64,000 bases of DNA from Photobacterium jeanii (GTDB lineage Bacteria; Pseudomonadota; Gammaproteobacteria; Enterobacterales; Vibrionaceae), in assembly GCF_001650345.1 (NCBI RefSeq), contig NZ_LVHF01000033.1, positions 124,001-188,000 on the forward strand. The letters are read 5' to 3'. Below, in pieces: positions 58,745 through 64,000 of this stretch (position 1 is its first letter; each line of letters begins with the position of its first letter). A program made the translations under genes and the position numbers. The notes beneath the pieces were generated by a model that searched no databases, had not been told where the DNA came from, and saw only the letters and a list, made by a program, of their open reading frames with translations.

Positions 58745-59671
58745 TTAATGGTGAGTATATGCGGCTAGGTTTTGGCGTATAGCGAGTTCTGTTTCATCAA
58801 GCCATTGATAACGCTTGGTATATAGTCTTCTTTTATTTTTATTTAGGGTTGAGGGATCTTTTCGTTCTGGTGCAGTTGGGATCGAAAATAAGAATTTATT
58901 TGTTTTCGTTCCATTATATTCAGCCCATAAATCATCGTAATCGAATGTCACTGAATTTCGTTTAGAGCCAACATAACGCAGGGCCTGATATATATGCCCT
59001 TTATTTGAAACGCCTTTTACTTCGTCGATTTGCCAAATTTTGGCAAGCATTAGCACTAGTTCAACCATTAAGGCTTTTGTTCTTAATCCATGCAGCGAGC
59101 GGGTTAAAGTTTTGATGACTTCGTTGCGATCGGCAATTTGTGAGGCAGGACCTTGCAACATACCTATGTGTAAAACGCGTTTATCTGAACCTGAGATATT
59201 AAATGATAATGAGTACACTTCTTTTGCATCTTCATTGATCAACTTAAGGCCAAGTCCGCCTTCTCGGCTCGCGCCACAGTAAAGGTTTACGCGGTATTTG
59301 GCTTGTTCCCTGTCTTCAAACTCAAGCAAGGTTAACCCTTGGTATGACGTTACTTTTTCTGCATTCAAACCAAAAGTTTGCTCTATAAATTGGTAGTGTT
59401 CGCAAAGGTGTTGAGCGCGCTCTCGTGATGACCAATTGACGCATAAATACGGCTTTAATGGCTTTTCAATAATATCAGGGTTTTTATCTAGAACCGGCTT
59501 TAACGCCTCAGTATTAAAGGTGTTAATGATGGTCTTTAGTGAGTGGCGATAAACTAAGCCTAATAAGCAAAAGCGTGCATTCTTTCTTATTTTATTTACA
59601 CCTTTGGAATTTGGGTGAATTTTATTGGCTAATTTCGGTAATGATGACAGATAAGTTGGAGTGCTATGCAT
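58745..59671 (-). CDS. VirK/YbjX-family protein (DUF535)
   Basis: 308 aa, soluble. Recognisable VirK/YbjX segments: LGLVYRHSLKTIINTFN, PYLCVNWSSRERAQHLCEHYQFIE, YRVNLYCGASREGGLGLKL, SLSFNISGSDKRVLHIGMLQGP, LTRSLHGLRTKALMVELVLMLAKIWQID and GVSNKGHIYQALRY. Members are linked to antimicrobial-peptide resistance and virulence-factor localisation in enterics, but the biochemistry is unknown. Monocistronic. Confidence 0.85.
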   Translation of the reverse strand: MHSTPTYLSSLPKLANKIHPNSKGVNKIRKNARFCLLGLVYRHSLKTIINTFNTEALKPVLDKNPDIIEKPLKPYLCVNWSSRERAQHLCEHYQFIEQTFGLNAEKVTSYQGLTLLEFEDREQAKYRVNLYCGASREGGLGLKLINEDAKEVYSLSFNISGSDKRVLHIGMLQGPASQIADRNEVIKTLTRSLHGLRTKALMVELVLMLAKIWQIDEVKGVSNKGHIYQALRYVGSKRNSVTFDYDDLWAEYNGTKTNKFLFSIPTAPERKDPSTLNKNKRRLYTKRYQWLDETELAIRQNLAAYTHH

Positions 59672-59773
59672 AAAATATCAAACGTTGTTTTTTTATTAAT
59701 CATAACGTTTTTATTCCTAGCTAACCAGAAGGATCGATGTCGCACTAAATGGGTATATTTGACGTATTTGTTG

Positions 59774-59804
59774 TAAAAAATAACCGAGCATATGCTCGGT
59801 TATT
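59774..59804 (-). terminator. Terminator of the protease-DUF1566 operon
   Basis: A perfect palindrome AATAACCGAGCA / TGCTCGGTTATT; on the minus strand a T6 run follows, 28 bases past the last stop. Confidence 0.85.
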
Positions 59805-59831
59805 AATATAAATGTTTGTAATGATTATTAC

Positions 59832-60404
59832 TTATTTACTGCTAACTAGTAAGACACCTAGTTTTGTACTTGAAGCATCAAAAGTTGTAGTTAAACCATC
59901 ACCCATACCCACAGTAAGGATATTGCCTTTATTTGAGTAGGATGGTGTTGAACTCCATGCTGTACTTTCTAGTGAGAGGTAATCAAAGTTCAGTGGGAAG
60001 AAACGTTTGTTTACCGCGGGTGACACACAGCTTGATTCTCGTAATGACTGTAGCTCTTTAATGTTAGGTAAGCGCCACTCTTGGCGACCACCTAATTGGT
60101 GAAGAGGGTCAGATACGTCATTGTTAATGATTTCAGCTCGTTGCAAGGCTGCCTGCCAGTACATCCCCGTTACTTTGCCTTCACAGACATTGTTGGTTTT
60201 ATTCCAAGTTTGGCCGAGGGCACAGCGACGCCATACCAAATCAGTACGTAGATCTGTTACTGTGCCGTCGTTGTTATCTTTAAAGCGTACATCTGGCGCA
60301 GATTTGGTTAAGTTTAAATCACACTCTTGGCTGGTTGCCATCGCGTTGGTGGTCATTAAAGCAAAAAGAGCGGTAATTAGAGTGCTGGTAACTGTTTTTT
60401 TCAT
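59832..60404 (-). CDS. Secreted DUF1566 (Lcl-like C-terminal) protein
   Basis: 190 aa. Signal peptide (residues 1-23, cleavage after NAMA). The mature protein is one DUF1566 domain: FKDNNDGTVTDLRTDLVWRRCALGQTW, then GMYWQAALQRAEIIN, EWRLPNIKELQSLRESSC, and TAWSSTPSYSN. Three or four conserved cysteines likely form disulfides. DUF1566 domains occur in surface adhesin-like proteins such as Legionella Lcl. It starts 2 bases after the larger DUF1566 lipoprotein gene, so both share a transcript with the protease upstream. Confidence 0.83.
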   Translation of the reverse strand: MKKTVTSTLITALFALMTTNAMATSQECDLNLTKSAPDVRFKDNNDGTVTDLRTDLVWRRCALGQTWNKTNNVCEGKVTGMYWQAALQRAEIINNDVSDPLHQLGGRQEWRLPNIKELQSLRESSCVSPAVNKRFFPLNFDYLSLESTAWSSTPSYSNKGNILTVGMGDGLTTTFDASSTKLGVLLVSSK

Positions 60405-60406
60405 TG

Positions 60407-61861
60407 TTATTTTCCTTGGCTAACCATACGTACGTTCATTACTGTTGGGTAATTACATTCGACATTTTCTTGTTTGCATAACAGTTGTACGCCTGCTTCA
60501 CCGAAGCTATCACTAACCTGATCTAAGTAATTGTAAATATGCATTTCTTTAGCTTGGTTCGGGGCATACATTAAGCTTGAGGACCAGTACCAGCCAAAGC
60601 CTTCTGATCCACCGTCAACATTCGGGAAGTACTTAGTCTCTAGACCGATTAAGTTGTCGTCATCGTCAGTGGCGGTTGAACCAAAGTTAAGTAGATCGTA
60701 TTGCTCGTTAAAGGTTGGTAGACGCCAGGTATTGATTCCACAAAGCTGCTCTTTATTCACCATCTCTTGGTACTGACCTGTGGTGTTAATACCTGACTTA
60801 TTCGTTTTTTGAGATAGCTTGATCGCTTCACTATGAGGTTGAATACCACCTTTGATTTGGATAGCGAATTCATTTTTCTTCCAACGCGGGGAGGTTGGAT
60901 CGTTAGATTTCACTTCCCAAACAAGTTTGGTGCGCTCATCTCGAACACAGCTCCATTCGGCAGCACTATCTGGTAATGCCTGACCTTTGGCATCTAGCTT
61001 GGTAAATTTAAACCCATTGCCAGAGTGGCTATTTTTTTCGGTTGCATCAAAGCCAATGTTGGCATCTTGCAGTGGGAAACCGGCTTGTGGGGTATCGGTG
61101 AAATCAGTACCGTCAAAGTATTGAGTGATACCGGTATCATTACCCACAAGACGGGCTAGGCTTTGTTGCTCTAGTTGCGCGGCTTTATCTGCAATCTCTT
61201 GCTCGGTGAGAGAGTCTGCAGTAATGAAGTCTTTTTGACTATGCAGGTCTTTCGCCAACGAACTCAAAATTCGGCTACGTTGCTCATCTTTCACAGATGC
61301 TGATAGCAGTTGAATGTTTTTATCAACCTGTGTCAAAGCGGGATCGTTAAAGTTATCGCTAAGATCACCCGAGATGCTCAAACCTTGCTTTTCTAGTTTG
61401 GCTTGTACATCCCTGATTGCTTCACGAGCACTAAAACCATGCTCCATATTAGCGGCTACTAAGGTACTGATACCATTAATAACATTACCTTTTTCTTTTT
61501 GCAGCGATGGTGTCGCTAAGGTAACACTCTTGCTGGTGTAAGCTCGACTCTGATCATCGGCAGCATTCAAGGTAGAAACTGCAAGTAAACGTGACAGTAA
61601 AATATCCTTGTTGTTGCTAGTGATACTAAATAAGCCGCTTTGTACTTGGACTTTTGGTTCACTAGGGTTACAAACCCAGTCTGCATTTAAGTCAACACAA
61701 ACAGTGGTGTCTTTATCTAGGTAGTTAGATTGCACTTCACCTGTGATGGTGTAGTCCAGTTTTGGATCTGGCTTGGCATTGTTATCAATAGTGTTGCTTG
61801 AGCCACCATTACAGCCTGCAAGCAGGGTCGCAATAGTGATAGTGAGTAACGTTTTTTTCAT
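60407..61861 (-). CDS. DUF1566 lipoprotein
   Basis: 484 aa. Lipoprotein signal (ATLLAGCNGGSS, cysteine at residue 17). An N-terminal domain (about 35-100, YTITGEVQSNYLDKDTTVCVDLNADWVCNPSE) resembles a carboxypeptidase-regulatory or Big-type sandwich; a helical middle follows; the C-terminal 170 residues are a DUF1566 domain (CVRDERTKLVWEVKSND, INTWRLPTFNEQYDLLNFGS, FGWYWSSSLMY). It is probably displayed on the outer membrane. It is 29 bases downstream of the protease gene and just before a shorter DUF1566 gene; the two DUF1566 products may form a complex or serve as protease partners. Confidence 0.83.
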   Translation of the reverse strand: MKKTLLTITIATLLAGCNGGSSNTIDNNAKPDPKLDYTITGEVQSNYLDKDTTVCVDLNADWVCNPSEPKVQVQSGLFSITSNNKDILLSRLLAVSTLNAADDQSRAYTSKSVTLATPSLQKEKGNVINGISTLVAANMEHGFSAREAIRDVQAKLEKQGLSISGDLSDNFNDPALTQVDKNIQLLSASVKDEQRSRILSSLAKDLHSQKDFITADSLTEQEIADKAAQLEQQSLARLVGNDTGITQYFDGTDFTDTPQAGFPLQDANIGFDATEKNSHSGNGFKFTKLDAKGQALPDSAAEWSCVRDERTKLVWEVKSNDPTSPRWKKNEFAIQIKGGIQPHSEAIKLSQKTNKSGINTTGQYQEMVNKEQLCGINTWRLPTFNEQYDLLNFGSTATDDDDNLIGLETKYFPNVDGGSEGFGWYWSSSLMYAPNQAKEMHIYNYLDQVSDSFGEAGVQLLCKQENVECNYPTVMNVRMVSQGK

Positions 61862-61890
61862 GATGCTGTTTCTCTACAAATAGTTTGGCA

Positions 61891-64000
61891 TTAACGCTTG
61901 ATTGAACGACGCGTAAATAAGCTCGCTTTGCTATAGCCCAGCTGTACTAGGGCAAGGAGTGCTAACCAGAGTGCACTGCCGCCACCGCCACTGTTGTTAT
62001 CGGGTTTAGGTTGTGGCGTTGGAATTGGGGTTACGTTGGCGTCTTTACACTCGTAATCTTTGATATGAGTGACACCAAATGACACCAGTTGACCGCGGTT
62101 GCCAATTGCAATGTCAGTCACTTCAAGGCGCCATGCACCAGACATACGAGTCCCTAACAGTTCCTTGAGCTGTGGGTGATCTGCTAGGCGGTACACTGTG
62201 TATTTATCGGTTTGATAATGTGCTTGATGGTCGTGCAAGGTGATCTGCTGACCATCAGGGGCAATCAAAATGACTTTCAATTCGCGGTGATCTGGGTGCG
62301 TTAACTGGGTGATCACCGCAAAATCATCGCCGACCGTCGCTTGATCGCTGTTGCTAAAGAAAGTGGCGTAAGTCACTCCTTTACGCATTGGCGTCAGTGG
62401 ATTCGTACTTTTTTTGGCGTCAATCAGTGCTTGATTTAACGTTTTTGGTGACTGCGTAAATTTAGGCGTGCCGTACACAAACTTTTGTTGGAAGCTGAGA
62501 TCTTGCATGCGTTGCTGGCTATCAAAACGCAGTGAAGCATCCAGTGTGAGATCGAGTGTTTGACCACACTGAGGCTGCTTAGCGAGTGGATAAGTCAGCT
62601 TATGGTGTTGTTTCGCTTTAAGTGTTAGCGGCTTATCAGCAGTTGCTAGCTTTTGTGTGCTTGCTTGCCCTGTCGCTGATAGTTGACCCGTTAAGCTCAT
62701 TGGCTGTTGCGTTGGGTTGTAGATAACAGCGCTAATTTGTCCATTGTTTTTTGATGTTTTGCTATCAATAAACTGTGGTGTAGCCGTTAGCATTAACTTC
62801 GTGGGTAGCAAGTTATGCTGAGTAAAGTGGCGACGTAAAATTGCACCATACTCCTGATTTGGGTATAGCGTTTGTGCGGCGTCAAGAATGCTTTGTGCGG
62901 TATGGTGCATTTTCACACCACGCCCTAAACCGTAAAGTCCTTCGATGATAATACGGTTCATGGCATCAAAGGCATCACCATGATAGAGCGCAACCGCGTC
63001 TTTTAGTGATTGGAATAGCGGTGTTGACCACAATTGATCGGATAGCGAGCCATTAACTGAGATATGGGCTTGGTAATCCGCACTTGGGTAGTAGCGTGCT
63101 TGGTGATCATCTAGTCGACGGGTGCCACCTTTGCCACCGAAGTGACCATCAAAGTTAAATACCTCATCAAGCTCGAATTCAGAACCTTGCTGGTATTGAG
63201 TGCGGAATGACGACATACCTGCCCAGTAGTCACCAAAACCTTCACCAATACCGCCGGTATCACCGTATGACCAGTCAGGTACCACGTAGAAATTAATGGT
63301 GTGCCCAAATTCATGCAAGACCACATCGGCATCGAGAGTATCTGGTGAACCACCGAGACCAAACGACAACAAATTCATGTCAGCTAAGAACTTAGAGTTG
63401 TTCTCGCTTGAAGCCTGCGCATCGAATTGAACTTTCTTGTAGAACAGCTGATCAAAGCCTAGTTGCTCAACGTAACGTAACGAGCTATCAAGATGGTAGA
63501 AAGCCATTACATCGTAAAAGTAATTATGGACAAAGGTATTATCAGCCGCCTTGGCAGGATCAAGCTTGGTAATATCAATGTTAGCGATGCCGTCTGCAAC
63601 AAAGGAGAGGTGCCCTTGCTGTGGCTGCTGCGCTTGTTTACCCGTTTCACCATCAGGCAGATTGATGATGTCGATTGCCACTAACTTGTCATTGGCAAGC
63701 ACACACTTTGCGTCAGCTGCGGTGCTACAAAGCACAGGCATAGTAACCTGTTGGTAGTTAGAGGGCAGTGTATAGTTGGCAAAGTCACCATCTGTTGGCA
63801 CCGGTTCTTGATTCATGGTGCGTGGGTCTGGGTTGTAGACCTGAGTGGTGACATTCACTGTTTTGGCCGCTGCTGGGATCGCTGGCTGAGTAATATCAAA
63901 ATTGGTGCGCGGTTTTTCAATGGTACCGTCACATGAGCCAGACAGTGCTTCAAGCTGCGCGTAAATACGTTGTACTTTTTGTGTTTTATCAACACTTAGC
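61891..64000 (-). CDS. M36-like secreted metalloprotease with P domain and GlyGly-CTERM (N-terminus off window)
   Basis: At least 703 codons are open to the right edge, so the true start lies beyond 64000 (a GTG at 63858 is internal). Zinc site HEFGHTINF, with the third ligand in GIGEGFGDYWAG about 25 residues later, is the fungalysin-like (M36) pattern. Next comes a proprotein-convertase P domain (about the last 230-60 residues: DDFAVITQLTHPDHRELKVILIAPDG, MSGAWRLEVTDIAIGNRGQL). The C-terminus is a proline linker, GGGGS, one hydrophobic helix and an Arg/Lys tail: a GlyGly-CTERM signal cut by rhombosortase on proteins that pass through type II secretion. It leads the operon with the two DUF1566 genes. 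Confidence 0.83.
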   Translation of the reverse strand, partial: LSVDKTQKVQRIYAQLEALSGSCDGTIEKPRTNFDITQPAIPAAAKTVNVTTQVYNPDPRTMNQEPVPTDGDFANYTLPSNYQQVTMPVLCSTAADAKCVLANDKLVAIDIINLPDGETGKQAQQPQQGHLSFVADGIANIDITKLDPAKAADNTFVHNYFYDVMAFYHLDSSLRYVEQLGFDQLFYKKVQFDAQASSENNSKFLADMNLLSFGLGGSPDTLDADVVLHEFGHTINFYVVPDWSYGDTGGIGEGFGDYWAGMSSFRTQYQQGSEFELDEVFNFDGHFGGKGGTRRLDDHQARYYPSADYQAHISVNGSLSDQLWSTPLFQSLKDAVALYHGDAFDAMNRIIIEGLYGLGRGVKMHHTAQSILDAAQTLYPNQEYGAILRRHFTQHNLLPTKLMLTATPQFIDSKTSKNNGQISAVIYNPTQQPMSLTGQLSATGQASTQKLATADKPLTLKAKQHHKLTYPLAKQPQCGQTLDLTLDASLRFDSQQRMQDLSFQQKFVYGTPKFTQSPKTLNQALIDAKKSTNPLTPMRKGVTYATFFSNSDQATVGDDFAVITQLTHPDHRELKVILIAPDGQQITLHDHQAHYQTDKYTVYRLADHPQLKELLGTRMSGAWRLEVTDIAIGNRGQLVSFGVTHIKDYECKDANVTPIPTPQPKPDNNSGGGGSALWLALLALVQLGYSKASLFTRRSIKR

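Noticed and set aside
1-64000. CRISPR arrays, insertion sequences, prophage or integron elements
   Set aside because: No regularly spaced repeats with unique spacers, no transposase, integrase or phage structural genes were found in any frame.

Overview
The window is a stretch of chromosome 2 from a member of the Vibrionaceae (Vibrio/Photobacterium group; the porin and overall protein flavour lean towards Photobacterium, but I cannot fix the genus). It is centred on the replication origin of the secondary chromosome. The decisive evidence is at 43.9-49.5 kb: parB and parA on the minus strand, a 1.3 kb non-coding region, and a plus-strand gene for an RctB-type initiator (666 aa). The non-coding region holds three 39-bp repeats, a perfect DnaA box, six TGATCAT iterons at an exact 23-bp period, an AT-rich unwinding region with four ATCA repeats, and a 29-bp shortened version of the 39-bp repeat just before the rctB start. 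Six palindromes of the form NTTTACANTGTAAAN (the known parS2 consensus) lie between 37.8 and 46.3 kb. Two outlying clusters of initiator-type sites lie at 26.7-27.1 kb (five 12-mers plus a 39-mer-like repeat) and at 52.6 kb (an inverted pair).

Layout. 0-5 kb: heterodimeric ABC exporter mdlAB and a glutamate-cysteine ligase, all on the minus strand. 5.5-6.5 kb: ParD-like protein and methionine aminopeptidase. 6.7-12.4 kb: a complete agmatine deiminase pathway (putrescine carbamoyltransferase, TetR regulator, carbamate kinase, agmatine/putrescine antiporter, agmatine deiminase), with a shared candidate operator in its promoter regions. 12.5-19.6 kb: mixed genes, including a putative metalloprotease lipoprotein, tRNA-Ser(UGA) beside a broken tRNA 3' end, a CatB-type acetyltransferase, a HAD phosphatase, a Sel1-repeat protein and an outer-membrane barrel. 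19.7-26.6 kb: proline catabolism (putP, putA split into two genes, and an AraC-type regulator). 27.3-31.3 kb: AEC transporter, metal exporter behind a Fur-like box, a structured RNA candidate and a PAS-LuxR regulator. 31.5-43.9 kb: pdxH, a DctB/DctD pair, a LapD-like degenerate GGDEF/EAL receptor, a FapA-type protein, a candidate sigma54-dependent small RNA, a YcdX-type PHP phosphatase and tmcA. 43.9-49.5 kb: segregation and replication genes. 49.5-64 kb: patatin-type autotransporter, acetyltransferase, exonuclease, RidA, porin, small barrel, PhoD-like phosphatase, VirK/YbjX protein, and an operon of an M36-like GlyGly-CTERM protease with two DUF1566 proteins, which runs off the right edge.

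How it fits together. ParA/ParB act on the scattered parS2 palindromes. RctB acts on the 12-mers (activating) and on the 39-/29-mers (inhibitory in V. cholerae), and the distal cluster probably titrates RctB. The agu genes take up agmatine, release putrescine and make one ATP per turn. The put genes import proline and oxidise it to glutamate. No insertion sequence, prophage or CRISPR array was seen.
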